Counted from the first letter of the stretch, positions 35,429-45,280 are shown. The stretch is 52,438 nt of DNA from Nitrospirota bacterium (GCA_023476565.1 JAMCVZ010000010.1:1-52438); one strand, 5' to 3'. The notes: generated by a model not told the origin, from the letters alone. Translations and numbers: made by a program.

Positions 35429-36304
35429 ATGTTAGCGAAGCGGATAATACCATGCCTTGATGTAAGGGACGGACGTGTTGTCAAAGGGGTGAATTTCGTC
35501 AACATCAGGGACGCGGGAGATCCTGTCGAGAATGCTATTTACTATGACGAGCAGGGCGCTGATGAACTTATATTCCTCGATATAACGGCGTCCCACGAAA
35601 AGAGGAAGATTATACTTAACGTCGTCGAAAAAACAGCCGATGACGTATTCATGCCCCTTACGGTCGGCGGCGGCATAAAATCCCTCGCTGACATCAGGGA
35701 ACTGCTCCATGCAGGATGCGATAAGGTCTCGGTAAATACAACGGCCGTGAAAGACCCTTATTTCATAAGCCGCGCCGCCGAGAAATTCGGAAGCCAGTGC
35801 ATCGTGGTCGCAATCGACGCAAAGAGGGTGGATAATAATATGTCTGAGGCAACGGGCGAGGATTGGTTCTCTGAGCCGTCGCTCAAAGGCGTCTGCCTCG
35901 ACCTGCCATCAAAAATTCCCCCCTTCCCACCTTTACTAAAGGGGGATGAGGAGGGATTATGGGCGCTCTCCACACACGGCGGCAGAAAGATGAAGCTTAT
36001 AGACGCCGTCAGATGGGCGAAAAAAATGGAAGAGCTCGGAGCCGGCGAGATCATGCTCACCAGCATGGATAAAGACGGCACTAAAGACGGGTACGATATC
36101 GAACTGACGCGCACTATTGCCGAAGCAGTCACGATCCCGGTAATCGCTTCGGGCGGGGTCGGCAACCTGGAACACCTTTACGAAGGGGTTGTAAAAGGAA
36201 AGGCCGATGCTGTCCTGGCCGCATCCATCTTCCACTACAGGGAATATACGATAAAAGAAGCAAAGGAATACCTGAAGTCAAAGGGAGTTCCTGTCAGGCT
36301 TTAA
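35429..36304 (+). CDS. hisF: HisF, imidazole glycerol phosphate synthase cyclase subunit, with in-frame insert
   Basis: Cyclase subunit of the HisF-HisH synthase, making imidazole glycerol phosphate and AICAR from PRFAR and ammonia. The length of 291 residues exceeds the usual 250-256. Catalytic Asp residues are visible ([11 protein letters not shown]-terminus, and [10 protein letters not shown]). The extra ~40 residues lie just after AIDAKRVD, in the loop after strand 5 on the active face: [14 protein letters not shown], then [16 protein letters not shown], the latter from a palindromic element. The fold continues normally with [25 protein letters not shown] precedes the ATG. It is probably functional, since the frame and all other motifs are intact. 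Confidence 0.95.
   Translation: MLAKRIIPCLDVRDGRVVKGVNFVNIRDAGDPVENAIYYDEQGADELIFLDITASHEKRKIILNVVEKTADDVFMPLTVGGGIKSLADIRELLHAGCDKVSVNTTAVKDPYFISRAAEKFGSQCIVVAIDAKRVDNNMSEATGEDWFSEPSLKGVCLDLPSKIPPFPPLLKGDEEGLWALSTHGGRKMKLIDAVRWAKKMEELGAGEIMLTSMDKDGTKDGYDIELTRTIAEAVTIPVIASGGVGNLEHLYEGVVKGKADAVLAASIFHYREYTIKEAKEYLKSKGVPVRL
35914..35958. repeat. Palindromic element inside hisF
   Basis: C-rich arm, core CCTTTACTAAAGG and G-rich arm, matching the element in lipM. It lies in frame and codes [13 protein letters not shown]. The insertion sits in a loop beside the conserved AIDAKRVD. Confidence 0.68.
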
Positions 36305-36362
36305 GATGGAAGTTGCCGGCATAAAGTGCATCTCACCATAAGCGCGCGGAAAGGCTCAGGGA

Positions 36363-36761
36363 TTAATCTTTCTTGCCGCCTTCAAAAAGAATTGTCCTGA
36401 TTTTTTTGCTCAGCAGGTCGACGGTAAGGGGTTTGATAACATAATCGGTAACCCCGAGCTTCACGGCCTCCACAATGGCTTCTTTATCGTTCCTTGCCGT
36501 TACCATGATAAACGGCGCGGCATTCAAGGCACGGGACGGATGGCTCCTCATCCAGCGCAAAAGCTCGTTCCCCTTGACATCGGGCATCTCCCAATCGCAT
36601 AAAACAAGGCTAAAAGGCTCATATTCCATTTTCTTTTTCGCATCGGCAACGCTGCTCGACACATCAATCTCAAAATCAGGAAAAATCTTCCTGACGGAGC
36701 TTACCATCATCTCCCTCATGAGCAGCATATCATCAACGATCAAAATCCTGATCTTTTTCAT
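36363..36761 (-). CDS. Single-domain response regulator (CheY-like)
   Basis: A 132-residue receiver domain. The conserved acidic pair is seen in [10 protein letters not shown], the phospho-acceptor Asp in [10 protein letters not shown] (about residue 57), the Thr/Ser switch in MVTARND, and Lys in YVIKPLT. No output domain is present. It is the last gene of a four-gene unit and overlaps the hybrid kinase by 4 nt, so it is likely the relay's or the operon's diffusible output. Confidence 0.93.
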   Translation of the reverse strand: MKKIRILIVDDMLLMREMMVSSVRKIFPDFEIDVSSSVADAKKKMEYEPFSLVLCDWEMPDVKGNELLRWMRSHPSRALNAAPFIMVTARNDKEAIVEAVKLGVTDYVIKPLTVDLLSKKIRTILFEGGKKD

Positions 36762-39367
36762 GTACGCTCATCCTCAACGGCTGTATTGTTGCCGCAAAAC
36801 ATAGTAACAAATTTATCGACTTCTTTTAAAGAGTCCTCAAGCGATCCGCAGAGCGCCTGAGCAGCAGCCCAATCCTCCTGTCGTGCAGCTTCCTGCAGTT
36901 GCACACTCAAACGTGTCATTTCATCGGCAGCTATATTGGAGCTCGCCCCCTTTATGCTATGTGCAAACCTTGCCAGAGATTCGCTGTTACGCATATCAAG
37001 GGCCTCCTGAACCCCGGCAAGCAATGACAGGGTCGAGGATATATAAAGCTGCAAGAGCTTCCTGACGAGATCGTCATCACCTCCGAACATCTGCCGCAGT
37101 TGCACCAGGTTGATGGCTGCACGTGCGCCGGCGCTCCCGGCCTGCTCTCTTTCATTTTGATCGCGCTCTCCCTCTGCAGGGCGTCCGGCATTCTGCAGCC
37201 TCTGGTTGATCCAGCGGTCGACTATCTCGTTAAGGCGTTCCGGGTTGACAGGTTTGCTGATATAATCGTCCATTCCGGCAGCAAGACATTTCTCGCGGTC
37301 CCCCTGAATTGCATGTGCTGTCATGGCTACAATCGGAATGCGGTGCCCCCTGTCGAAACCGCGAATGTAAAAGGTCGCTTCAAAGCCGTCCATCTCCGGC
37401 ATCTGGCAATCCATAAAGATTATGTCGTAGGATGCATTTTGCAGCGACTTAACGGCCTCCTTCCCGTTGGCGACAACTTCTACCGTGCAGCCGAGTTTTT
37501 CGAGCATGCGCCTGGCCACTTCCTGATTCACGATATTATCCTCTGCAACAAGGGCCTTGACCTGATATGCTTTTGCGCCTGAAGGGCTCCGGCGTGATGC
37601 TGCAGGCATTGAGAGCCTGTCCTTTCCCCCATTTTTTAATGAAGAGATAATATTGTAAAGCTGCAACTGCCGCACCGGCTTATACAGGTATGCCTTGATT
37701 ATCCCCTGTTTGCGCAGCTCTTCACAGTGATCCCGGTAGCCGGGGAACGTAAGCATCACTATCTTGGCAGATGAAACGGCAGGGTCGGATTTAATGGTGC
37801 AGGCCAGTTCAAAACCATCCATGCCCGGCATAAGGGTATCGATTATCACAAGGTCATAGGGATTCGAACGCAGCTCTTCCAGCCCCTCTGAGCCGTTCCC
37901 GGCAGTGCTGCTCCTTATCCCAAGCGATGAGATGCATGTGTGCAGGGCAGTGCGACTCGACGCGTTATCGTCAATGATGAGTATATTCATATCGCCGTAA
38001 TGCCCTGCCGCAGCCTGCCCTTTTTCATGTTGTTTGCTCAACTGTGCGGTAAACCAGGCAGTGCTCCCTGTGCCGGGAGCACTGGCGATGCCGATCTCCC
38101 CGCCGATCATTTCGACAAGCTGCCTGGAGATGGTCAGCCCCAGACCGGTGCCCCCATACTTACGGGTGGTTGTGCTATCGGCCTGCGTAAAAGGCTGGAA
38201 CAGGTTCTTGCACTCTTCAGGGGAAATGCCGATGCCTGTATCGATGACCTCAAAGCGCATAAGCAACGCCTCGTCGGTCTCTTCTACTGTGCTTACATTA
38301 AGCGTAATTTCTCCCTGTGAGGTAAACTTGATCGCATTGCTCATCAGATTGGTGATTATCTGGCGCAGGCGCGTCGGATCACCGCGCAGGGCTGCAGGAA
38401 CAGTTTCAGGGACCAGGCAGATCAGCTCAAGCCCCCTGCTGTTCGCCTGTTCGGCAAACAGCGCGATTATATCATCTATGATCAGGTGCAAATCAAAGTC
38501 GATTATTTCAAGTTTGAGCTTGCCCGCCTCGATCTTCGAGAAATCCAGTATCTCATTGATGATCTCAAGGAGGGCCGTGCCGGAACTGCGGATGGCCTTG
38601 ACGAAATTGAGCTGCTCCTGCGTCAGTTCCGTATCGAGCAGCAAATGGGTCATGCCTATTATGCCGTTCATCGGTGTCCGTATTTCGTGGCTCATGTTGG
38701 CAAGAAACTGTGACTTGGCGATATTAGCCACTTCAGCCTGCTCGCGCGCTTTCTGGAGCTCCTGCGTGCGCTTCTGGACTTGCAGCTCGAGATTCAGGTT
38801 CTGGCTCCGCAAGAGCTCATACAGATAGGTGCTCTCCAGGGAGTGCGCCGCATTGCGGAGGATCACGGAAAGGATGTACAGGGACGGGTCGTTCGCCTCG
38901 AATTCATCGCTCTTGATCATACCGGCAAACATACCCCTGATGCGTGATCTCGTGGATATGGAATGGAGCACCAGCGTATGTCCGGGATGCCCGGACGGCG
39001 CCGCCACAGGACGGTTTTGGTTTAACGCCCAGGCAAACGTCCCATCCAGAATCCTTTCGTCTATATCCTTTTGGATGAGCGGCCGGCTTGATTCGGGCTC
39101 ACAGTCCGCAACAGCAAAACTGTAATCCGCATCGCTGACCAGCAGCATCGCTATGCCCTGGAAGGGCAGTATGCGTCTCATTTGCAGGCGTGCTGCGATA
39201 AGGATAGAGTCAACGTCATTGTCCTGCATGATGCCCGCCTGGAGATCCCCGCTCGACGCGAGCATGCCCAGGGCATCCAGCAGTCGCCGGATCACATCCG
39301 TACGGTACGCGAAGCCGGGTGGTGGTACAGGATTGGCCTTGCCTGAATTGTCCGGAGCACCTTTCAC
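36758..39367 (-). CDS. Hybrid sensor histidine kinase (GAF-like-HisKA-HATPase-REC-REC-HPt)
   Basis: An 869-residue cytoplasmic phosphorelay kinase. The N-terminal 180 residues resemble a GAF-type sensor domain. A coiled coil leads to HisKA with the phospho-His in [15 protein letters not shown] (about residue 233), then HATPase with N, G1 (DTGIGI) and G2 (GGTGLGL) boxes to about residue 455. Two receiver domains follow, with Asp in [12 protein letters not shown] and [12 protein letters not shown], and an HPt domain near the C-terminus with the phospho-His in [12 protein letters not shown]. No TM segment is present, so the signal is cytoplasmic. It overlaps the flanking genes by 4 nt each. Confidence 0.93.
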   Translation of the reverse strand: MKGAPDNSGKANPVPPPGFAYRTDVIRRLLDALGMLASSGDLQAGIMQDNDVDSILIAARLQMRRILPFQGIAMLLVSDADYSFAVADCEPESSRPLIQKDIDERILDGTFAWALNQNRPVAAPSGHPGHTLVLHSISTRSRIRGMFAGMIKSDEFEANDPSLYILSVILRNAAHSLESTYLYELLRSQNLNLELQVQKRTQELQKAREQAEVANIAKSQFLANMSHEIRTPMNGIIGMTHLLLDTELTQEQLNFVKAIRSSGTALLEIINEILDFSKIEAGKLKLEIIDFDLHLIIDDIIALFAEQANSRGLELICLVPETVPAALRGDPTRLRQIITNLMSNAIKFTSQGEITLNVSTVEETDEALLMRFEVIDTGIGISPEECKNLFQPFTQADSTTTRKYGGTGLGLTISRQLVEMIGGEIGIASAPGTGSTAWFTAQLSKQHEKGQAAAGHYGDMNILIIDDNASSRTALHTCISSLGIRSSTAGNGSEGLEELRSNPYDLVIIDTLMPGMDGFELACTIKSDPAVSSAKIVMLTFPGYRDHCEELRKQGIIKAYLYKPVRQLQLYNIISSLKNGGKDRLSMPAASRRSPSGAKAYQVKALVAEDNIVNQEVARRMLEKLGCTVEVVANGKEAVKSLQNASYDIIFMDCQMPEMDGFEATFYIRGFDRGHRIPIVAMTAHAIQGDREKCLAAGMDDYISKPVNPERLNEIVDRWINQRLQNAGRPAEGERDQNEREQAGSAGARAAINLVQLRQMFGGDDDLVRKLLQLYISSTLSLLAGVQEALDMRNSESLARFAHSIKGASSNIAADEMTRLSVQLQEAARQEDWAAAQALCGSLEDSLKEVDKFVTMFCGNNTAVEDERT

Positions 39368-40224
39368 TTCTTCTGCTCCTTATGGTACATCAGTTGAAGC
39401 GCTACGGCAAACTGGCGTTCGGTCTCGTCCAGGGCAGAGGACAGCATGCCCGGAGCAACCTCGATCCGCTCCCAGGCGTTTGCATCCAATGGAGGCACAA
39501 GGGTTTCTCCGCTGCTCCCCAGTTGCAGGGCATGCGCAATAATATCCGCCACATGGACAACCGATGTCTCCGCTGCAAAATGCTTTGATCGCAGCGGTTT
39601 GTGATGAGAAGCCACCATCTCCACCAGACTGAGAGGGAGCTTCCATTCTTTCAGCAGCACCTCGCCGACGTCGGCATGATCGAACCCCAGAACCTCCTTT
39701 TCCACCTTGTGCACAAGCTCACCGCTGTTGTGGCAGCGCGTGAGCATTTCGCGAGCTGTCTCGGGTATCTTCGTACACATGATAAGGCGCCCGATATCGT
39801 GCAATATGCCGGCCACGAAAAAGCGCTCCGCATTCACTTCCCGCCGGTAGACGGCCAATATCCTTGCTGTGGTCCCGCAGGCGATACTGTGATGCCAGAA
39901 CGATTCCATGGTAATGACGGCCCCCGGTATTCCCTTAAACTGCTGCATGACCGAAGTGGCCAATACAAGGTCCAGTACCTGCTGAGTGCCGATGATCGTT
40001 ATCGCCTGGGTAATGGTCTCGACTTTTGACGGATAGGAATAGAACGGGCTGTTCGCCAGCCTGAGCAGGCGTGCCGTCAAGCCCTGGTCCTCGCTGATAA
40101 TCTTCCCGATATCAACGATTGAACTGTAGGGATTATTGATTACCTCATTGAGCTGGACTAATATTAAAGGCAGCGAGGAGATCTGTGTGTCACCCTTCAC
40201 CAGGTCATATGGATTTTGTACCAC
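39364..40224 (-). CDS. HDOD-domain protein
   Basis: A 286-residue HDOD protein, a catalytically variant HD superfamily domain used in signalling and regulation. [18 protein letters not shown] opens the domain, [13 protein letters not shown] is the usual block, and [31 protein letters not shown] and ASHHKPL show HD-like residues. HDOD proteins often work with histidine kinases, as here. It overlaps the upstream gene by 20 nt and the downstream kinase by 4 nt. Confidence 0.9.
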   Translation of the reverse strand: MVQNPYDLVKGDTQISSLPLILVQLNEVINNPYSSIVDIGKIISEDQGLTARLLRLANSPFYSYPSKVETITQAITIIGTQQVLDLVLATSVMQQFKGIPGAVITMESFWHHSIACGTTARILAVYRREVNAERFFVAGILHDIGRLIMCTKIPETAREMLTRCHNSGELVHKVEKEVLGFDHADVGEVLLKEWKLPLSLVEMVASHHKPLRSKHFAAETSVVHVADIIAHALQLGSSGETLVPPLDANAWERIEVAPGMLSSALDETERQFAVALQLMYHKEQKK

Positions 40225-40564
40225 TGACGCCTCCTGATAAATGCCGGACCTTTCTCAACATGCAAAGGCGAAGTATCTCTTTAACGGCGGGGTGGCCACG
40301 GTCGGTGTGACGGAAAAGCTCATCGAGCTCGGCCTCTACGGCCTGGAGGACTGCCGGGTCTATCTGTTCGGTAATGCCGGGCGCAACGTCTTCTTCTGTT
40401 ATACCCTCTATATCAACCTCTGCGACTCCCCATGTCCTGAAAATATGTATATGCTTTCCTTTAATCTCCACCCCTGCATTCAACAAGAGGCGTCCGTTGC
40501 GGTCTTTGACATCACTATTCAGTACCATTCCCGGCTTCAGATACTCAACACCGATATTTGCCAT
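40205..40564 (-). CDS. Small protein of the HDOD/kinase operon, HD-GYP N-terminal-like
   Basis: A 119-residue protein. The start (VEYLKPGMVLNSDVKDRNGRLLLNAGVEI) resembles the N-terminal domain placed before HD-GYP or HDOD domains (a small beta-rich DUF3391-like module) and the later part is helical and charged. The family is not certain. It is the first gene of the operon. A TATAAT box lies only 5 nt before the ATG, with no ribosome site, so the operon mRNA is probably leaderless. Confidence 0.65.
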   Translation of the reverse strand: MANIGVEYLKPGMVLNSDVKDRNGRLLLNAGVEIKGKHIHIFRTWGVAEVDIEGITEEDVAPGITEQIDPAVLQAVEAELDELFRHTDRGHPAVKEILRLCMLRKVRHLSGGVSGTKSI

Positions 40565-40569
40565 GGCCC

Positions 40570-40578
40570 ATTATATCA
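40570..40578 (-). promoter_or_regulatory. Extended -10 promoter of the signalling operon (leaderless type)
   Basis: On the minus strand TG-A-TATAAT is followed by GGGCC and then the ATG at 40564. The start site would fall on or next to the ATG. Confidence 0.55.
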
Positions 40579-40676
40579 CAAAAACGTACGAATATCGTCG
40601 ATGAATTCATGGATTGCAGAGCAGCGATATGCCGGGCAGACTGGTTTGATGTCAAGCGCCGGGCGGCGTTTGTTAC

Positions 40677-41288
40677 TTATTGTTTAGACAGGTATTTACC
40701 TGTACCGGCAAGGGCCCTCTCGACTGTATCGGACAGGGCGCTGTTGATCAGCTCTTCAGCTTTATCCCTGCTGAAGCTTACCGTGACGTACGATGTCGAG
40801 ACCTCGAATCTCTCCTGGTGCTTTATTTCTTTTGACTTTACGTCGGCAAAGACAAGGGTAATCTTTATCGAACAGATATACTCGGTCTTGACCAGGCTGA
40901 TACTCCTGGCAGTAATGGAGAAATCCTCCAAAGACCCTCCTATAACCAGGTCGCCCCAGCCGGGCTTTATGGTTTGGACCGTGCCGTCCCACACTTCGTC
41001 AAGCCTGTTGACAGTATATCCGCGATTTGCGAGATATGTTTTAAAGGCTTTGGCAAGGGCCACGGAGGGCCCGTCAATAAGAGCTATGAACGCAATCTCA
41101 TTGTCCCTTGTCCCTATCGCTCTCTTGTCTGCCACCGACCTCTTATCATTGAGCAATGCTACAGTAATAACCTTGCCGTCTGTTTTTGCGTACTGCTTTG
41201 AGGGCAGATACGAGAGATTTATCGGGTAATTGGAAACACCCGCGCATGATGAGAGCAAAAGGACCAGAGACGCTAAAATTCTTTTCAT
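40677..41288 (-). CDS. Lipoprotein, YajG-like
   Basis: A 203-residue lipoprotein with lipobox LLLSSC (Cys15) after a short signal, so attached to a membrane on the periplasmic side. The body (NYPINLSYLPSKQ, VITVALLNDKRSV, VALAKAFKTYLANRGYTV, CSIKITLVFADVKSKE, ALAGTGKYLSKQ) resembles the YajG family of unknown function. The ATG overlaps the stop of the preceding PP-loop gene (ATGA), so it is translated after it. Confidence 0.78.
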   Translation of the reverse strand: MKRILASLVLLLSSCAGVSNYPINLSYLPSKQYAKTDGKVITVALLNDKRSVADKRAIGTRDNEIAFIALIDGPSVALAKAFKTYLANRGYTVNRLDEVWDGTVQTIKPGWGDLVIGGSLEDFSITARSISLVKTEYICSIKITLVFADVKSKEIKHQERFEVSTSYVTVSFSRDKAEELINSALSDTVERALAGTGKYLSKQ

Positions 41289-42316
41289 TGATTTATTACC
41301 TCTTCCTTTCCGGGCAGTTGGATCATGTAGCTGTTGAGCATCGCCTCCGTTGCCGGCTGCGCCTGTATTTTAAAGCCTGTTCCGTTGCCGGCTACGGAGA
41401 CATTAACCGAAGGCAGCCCTTTTGCGTCCGAATACCGCGCGCACAGGGAGGCGGCCAATCTCAAGACCCCGTCCGTTGCTGCGCCCCTGACGATTATCAG
41501 AGGGCTGCCAAACCCATCCACCCACAAGAGATAATCGCCGCCATCCGCCAACGATTGAATAATGTTATTGTCACCTTCATTTCTCCCGACGATGATCTTA
41601 CAGGCATCGGGAATCCTGAAATGGCGCCCGGACCTCAAGAGCTGTATATCTTTCAGAGAGGGTGAGGGTTCATGTGCAAGCAGCTCCCTCAGGCGATAGG
41701 AATATATGGGGTCAGTCAGAAGGCAGCCGCCTGCCGGTGCAGGATAATCCGTCAAGCCGAATTCCTTTGCAAGGGCCATTTGGGGCTTCCGCGACCTGCC
41801 GTTAAAACCGCAGAGCCTCTCTCTGTCCACAATACCCGTTTGTTCGGGGATGGTCGGCTTCAACAGCTTTGCGCTGAGGGGCCTTACTATAGAGCCGGCC
41901 AGGCCCGCTTCCCTGTCTATTTTGGGGAAGGTATCTCTCCTCTGGCTCATGGGTCTCTGCCCCAGCACCTCTCCCGTGATAATGAAATCAGCCCCGCGCA
42001 TGGCCATAAGTTCTTTTGCTTCCTTGAGCATGAGAATCCTGCAATCTATGCACGGGTTCATGTTCTTGCCATGCCCGAATTTCGGCTTCTTCACGACCTC
42101 TATGAATTTGTCCGCCAGATGGCAGAGCTTTACTTCGAATCCGAATTGCGCGGCAGCGGAAAACGGGTCTTTCGAACAGGAGGATTTATCGGAGATATCA
42201 CAGCCGAAGTGGGTAAGGAAGGTCACCGCAGTCACCTCGATCCCTTGCCTCATCGCGACAAGTATTGCGAGCGTGCTGTCGAGGCCCCCTGAATATAATG
42301 CTATTGCTTTTGTCAT
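41285..42316 (-). CDS. PP-loop ATPase, tRNA thiouridine-synthase-like (ThiI/MnmA-like) with NFACT-R-like C-terminus
   Basis: A 343-residue enzyme of the sulfur-transferase PP-loop class. The N-terminal SGGLDSTLAI is the PP-loop, NPCIDCRILMLKEA holds a CxxC redox pair, and PAPAGGCLLTDP carries a further Cys, as in MnmA-related proteins. The C-terminal region (about residues 225-340: KIIVGRNEGDNNII, LLWVDGFGSPLIIVRG) resembles the NFACT-R/DUF814 RNA-binding domain, so the protein is probably a tRNA modification enzyme of unusual build. The exact nucleotide is unknown. It ends overlapping the lipoprotein start by 4 nt. No ribosome site is seen before the ATG. Confidence 0.8.
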   Translation of the reverse strand: MTKAIALYSGGLDSTLAILVAMRQGIEVTAVTFLTHFGCDISDKSSCSKDPFSAAAQFGFEVKLCHLADKFIEVVKKPKFGHGKNMNPCIDCRILMLKEAKELMAMRGADFIITGEVLGQRPMSQRRDTFPKIDREAGLAGSIVRPLSAKLLKPTIPEQTGIVDRERLCGFNGRSRKPQMALAKEFGLTDYPAPAGGCLLTDPIYSYRLRELLAHEPSPSLKDIQLLRSGRHFRIPDACKIIVGRNEGDNNIIQSLADGGDYLLWVDGFGSPLIIVRGAATDGVLRLAASLCARYSDAKGLPSVNVSVAGNGTGFKIQAQPATEAMLNSYMIQLPGKEEVINQ

Positions 42317-42377
42317 AAAAATCAGTAACGAATATTTTATTATTTTGAGGTGTTCTTTATTTTAACATTTTGACTCG

Positions 42378-43370
42378 TCACTTGTTCCTTTTTATATTTC
42401 CGAGTGATTTGATCAGCACGTCCGGAGCGGCCGCTGCTGTCCCCACCTCGCCCACGACAATGCCGGCAGCATGGTTGGCGATCATTGCGGCATCAGCGAG
42501 CGATGCGCCCGCTGTATAGGCAAGGGCAAAGGTCGCGATCACCGTATCGCCGGCGCCGGTTACATCGAAGACCTTCTTCGCCACGGTGGGGATGTGTGTT
42601 ACCTTGATTTCCCGTGCCCCGCCCTTTTCAAACAGGCTCATGCCGTCCTCTCCGCGGGTTATAAGCACCGATCTGCATGAGAGCCTGTTCAAGAGCGTTT
42701 TCCCCGCCTTCAGAAGGCTCTTTTCATCCTTGATCTCAATGCCCGATCCCTGGGAGGCTTCCATGATATTAGGGGTAACCAGCGATACGTTTTTGTAAAA
42801 ATGGAAATGTCCCACTTTCGGATCAACGGCTATAAACGTGCCGTTGGCTTTTGCGTACTTTACAAGCGCCTTTATAAGCGCTGATGTAATAACACCTTTT
42901 TTGTAATCGGAAACGATTACGGCATCGTGCTCCGGGATCGCCTTTTTGATATAGCACAGAAGGCCCGCAAGGCTCTTCCCCTCAAGCCTTTTTTTATCCT
43001 CTTTATCAAACCGGACCACCTGCTGGTTATGGGCTATGATCCTTGTTTTGACCGTAGTCGGCCGCCTGTCCTCGATTATTCCCTCCGTGTTGATGTTCCG
43101 TTCCTCGAGCAGTTCCCTGAGAACCCTTCCCGCCGTATCTTTACCTATAATTCCGGTGATAGAAACATTCCCGCCCATGGCGATGATATTGTTCGCCACA
43201 TTGGCGGCGCCTCCCAGGAGGAACGATTCCCTGGTGACCTCGACAACGGGAACAGGGGCCTCAGGGGAAATCCTGCTGACTTTGCCGAAAATATACCGGT
43301 CGAGGATCAGGTCTCCGATGATCAATACCCTCTTGTTTTTAAAAGCATGAACTATTTTCGCAAAATCCAT
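42378..43370 (-). CDS. rfaE1: D-glycero-beta-D-manno-heptose-7-phosphate kinase (HldE N-domain / RfaE1)
   Basis: Phosphorylates heptose-7-phosphate at C1 in ADP-heptose synthesis for the LPS core. The protein has 330 residues, only the PfkB-type kinase domain, without the C-terminal nucleotidyltransferase of HldE. GDLILDRYIFG and SRISPEAPVPV are the typical N-terminal block; FDVTGAGDTVIATFALA holds the catalytic Asp and anion hole. It is divergent from tolQ. It complements the lipid A and core genes of the window. Confidence 0.93.
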   Translation of the reverse strand: MDFAKIVHAFKNKRVLIIGDLILDRYIFGKVSRISPEAPVPVVEVTRESFLLGGAANVANNIIAMGGNVSITGIIGKDTAGRVLRELLEERNINTEGIIEDRRPTTVKTRIIAHNQQVVRFDKEDKKRLEGKSLAGLLCYIKKAIPEHDAVIVSDYKKGVITSALIKALVKYAKANGTFIAVDPKVGHFHFYKNVSLVTPNIMEASQGSGIEIKDEKSLLKAGKTLLNRLSCRSVLITRGEDGMSLFEKGGAREIKVTHIPTVAKKVFDVTGAGDTVIATFALAYTAGASLADAAMIANHAAGIVVGEVGTAAAAPDVLIKSLGNIKRNK

Positions 43371-43436
43371 AGTAGAAAAAAATAACCTATTCGCATGATA
43401 AGTTGCAAGTAAGCGGCGGTTAAAATTGCCGTACGT

Positions 43437-43464
43437 TTGACTTTTTGGGGCCGAATTATATAAA
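43437..43464 (+). promoter_or_regulatory. Sigma70-type promoter of tolQRAB
   Basis: TTGACT (43437-43442) and TATAAA (43459-43464) with 16 nt spacing. The ATG at 43476 lies only 11 nt after the -10 box, so the mRNA would be nearly leaderless. Confidence 0.6.
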
Positions 43465-43475
43465 GTTTATGAAGT

Positions 43476-44099
43476 ATGCAGCATTCAGCGATTCAATTAA
43501 TTCTTCAGGCAGGGTATGTAGTCAAGGCAATACTCATTATCCTCCTCTCCTTTTCCGTCATATCATGGACGATCATATTTCACAAGTGGCGGCACTTCTC
43601 GAACGCCGATAAAGAGACACACGATTTTTTGAGAATATACGAAGCAACCCAGAACCCCAAGGACCTGTTCTCCACATCGAGGAAATACCCGATAAGTCCG
43701 CTTGCGCTGCTCTTCAAGTCCGTTTACTCCGAAAAGACCTACTCTGAAAGCGATGAACTCAAGAGAATGCTCAGGAGGTATTCCACTCTTGAAGGCACAA
43801 AGTTGCAGCGTTATCTGAATTTCCTCGCAACAACCGGATCAACAACCCCCTTCATCGGCCTGTTTGGAACCGTATGGGGCATAATGAACGCGTTCAGGGG
43901 CATCGGCGCCGCCGGTTCAGCGTCACTCGCCGTAGTAGCACCCGGTATCGCCGAAGCATTGATCACCACCGCAGTAGGTCTTGCCGCAGCTATCCCCGCG
44001 GTTATCGCATACAACTACTACCTGAGCAGGGCAAACCGCATGATTATCGAAATGGAAGACTTCTCAGAAGAACTCGTTGACTACATTCTGAGACAATAA
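43476..44099 (+). CDS. tolQ: TolQ/ExbB-family proton channel protein
   Basis: Inner-membrane subunit of the Tol-Pal (or ExbBD) system that uses proton motive force to constrict the outer membrane or energise transport. The protein has 207 residues, with three TM segments (about 15-37, 123-145, 160-185). GTVWGIMNAFRGIG and ALITTAVGLAAAIPAVIAYN are the TolQ/ExbB signature. Followed by tolR, tolA-like and tolB genes, which supports the Tol assignment. No Shine-Dalgarno site is visible. Confidence 0.92.
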   Translation: MQHSAIQLILQAGYVVKAILIILLSFSVISWTIIFHKWRHFSNADKETHDFLRIYEATQNPKDLFSTSRKYPISPLALLFKSVYSEKTYSESDELKRMLRRYSTLEGTKLQRYLNFLATTGSTTPFIGLFGTVWGIMNAFRGIGAAGSASLAVVAPGIAEALITTAVGLAAAIPAVIAYNYYLSRANRMIIEMEDFSEELVDYILRQ

Positions 44100-44177
44100 T
44101 GCACATTGCAAATGTAAATATCAAAATTATGGGGTCCTCAATTTTGCATTTTAAACTTTGATTTTTGAATTTATATT
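44100..44177. repeat. AT-rich degenerate repeat between tolQ and tolR
   Basis: This spacer contains AAATATCAAAATT, ATTTTGCATTTTAAA and TTTGATTTTTGAATTT words like those at 17184-17267 and 46576-46636. tolR's ATG follows without a ribosome site. It looks like a member of the dispersed AT-rich repeat type. Confidence 0.35.
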
Positions 44178-44579
44178 ATGAAAACCCCCGGAAAAAGAAC
44201 GGTCCTGTCTGAAATCAATGTCACCCCTCTCGTCGATGTAATGCTGGTGCTTTTGATAATATTCATGGTTACCGCGCCGCTGCTCCAGCAGGGCATTGAT
44301 ATCAACCTGCCAAAGGCAAAAGGAAAAGACCTGCCGACCGAGGAGCGGGTCACCATTGTCATAAAAAAGGGCGGGGGGATCTTTATGAACAACAACTCCG
44401 TATCCATGAATGAAATGAAAAGCAAGCTCTCGGCAATCAGCAGGCTTAATCCCAATGTGTTTCTCAAGGCCGATACGAATGTGCCCTATGGGCTGGTTGT
44501 AGAAGTGATGGGTGAGATAAAAGAAGCCGGAATAGAAAAACTGGGGATGATAACCGAGCCAAAGATATCATTGCCATGA
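44178..44579 (+). CDS. tolR: TolR/ExbD-family protein
   Basis: A 133-residue inner-membrane protein with one TM helix (about 14-35) containing the essential Asp in TPLVDVMLVLLIIFM, and a periplasmic domain with the family signature (DINLPKA, VFLKADTNVPYGLVVEVMGEIKEAGIEKLGM). It works with TolQ as the proton-driven motor. It overlaps tolA-like by 4 nt. Confidence 0.93.
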   Translation: MKTPGKRTVLSEINVTPLVDVMLVLLIIFMVTAPLLQQGIDINLPKAKGKDLPTEERVTIVIKKGGGIFMNNNSVSMNEMKSKLSAISRLNPNVFLKADTNVPYGLVVEVMGEIKEAGIEKLGMITEPKISLP

Positions 44580-45280
44580 GAGAGCAGGGCATGTACAGTG
44601 CCTTCACCGTTTCTCTTTCCTTTCACATCCTCCTAGTCCTGGCAGCAGGAATAATCGTAAGGCACTCGAATATGTATAGAATGCCGTCCCCTTATGTCGT
44701 ATCTCTTGTCGATGTCTCGAGCACGTCCGGTCCAGCCGCCGGGAGACAAAAAGAAACGGCGCAGAAGATCGAGGAACCGCCGAAGAAATCATCGGTAAAG
44801 AAAGCGGAAACGCCGCGTGTCGTTGAGAAACCTGCAAAGCAGGACAATACATTGGTGAGCGACCGGATAAGAGCTTTGCAGGCAGAGAAGAAGATCGAAA
44901 AGCTCGTTGCCCTCAGAAAAGTGGTTGATATCGGAAGCCGGAAAAATACTTCAACCGCTGCAGCATCAAAGCCTCCGGCAAAAAGCGGCAAGCCCGGCGC
45001 CGGGGGGACATCATCGGGAGCAGGCAGCAGCGGAGATTATTATTCGGCAATTGTCGGGAAAATCAGGCAGCAGTGGGTGTATCCTGAAAGTCTCGACAGG
45101 GACCTCGAGGCAACGGTCTCGATCAGGATTGCCAGGGACGGGAGCGTAACGATTGACGGGATTGAAAAAAGCTCGGGCAGCCGTCTCTTCGACAGGTCCG
45201 TTTTAAGCGCCATTTCAAAAGCAAGCCCTCTGCCGCCTCCGCCGCAAGAGATGGAGATAGGAGTGAGGTTCAGACCGTGA
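44576..45280 (+). CDS. tolA: TolA/TonB-like protein
   Basis: A 234-residue inner-membrane-anchored protein. One TM helix (about 8-25), a Pro/Lys/Glu/Ala-rich periplasmic linker (about 50-145) much shorter than in E. coli TolA, and a C-terminal TonB/TolA domain (YYSAIVGKIRQQWVYPESL, ATVSIRIARDGSVTID, SLLPPPPQ-like end). It links the TolQR motor to the outer membrane. It overlaps tolR by 4 nt and tolB by 4 nt. Confidence 0.85.
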   Translation: MREQGMYSAFTVSLSFHILLVLAAGIIVRHSNMYRMPSPYVVSLVDVSSTSGPAAGRQKETAQKIEEPPKKSSVKKAETPRVVEKPAKQDNTLVSDRIRALQAEKKIEKLVALRKVVDIGSRKNTSTAAASKPPAKSGKPGAGGTSSGAGSSGDYYSAIVGKIRQQWVYPESLDRDLEATVSIRIARDGSVTIDGIEKSSGSRLFDRSVLSAISKASPLPPPPQEMEIGVRFRP

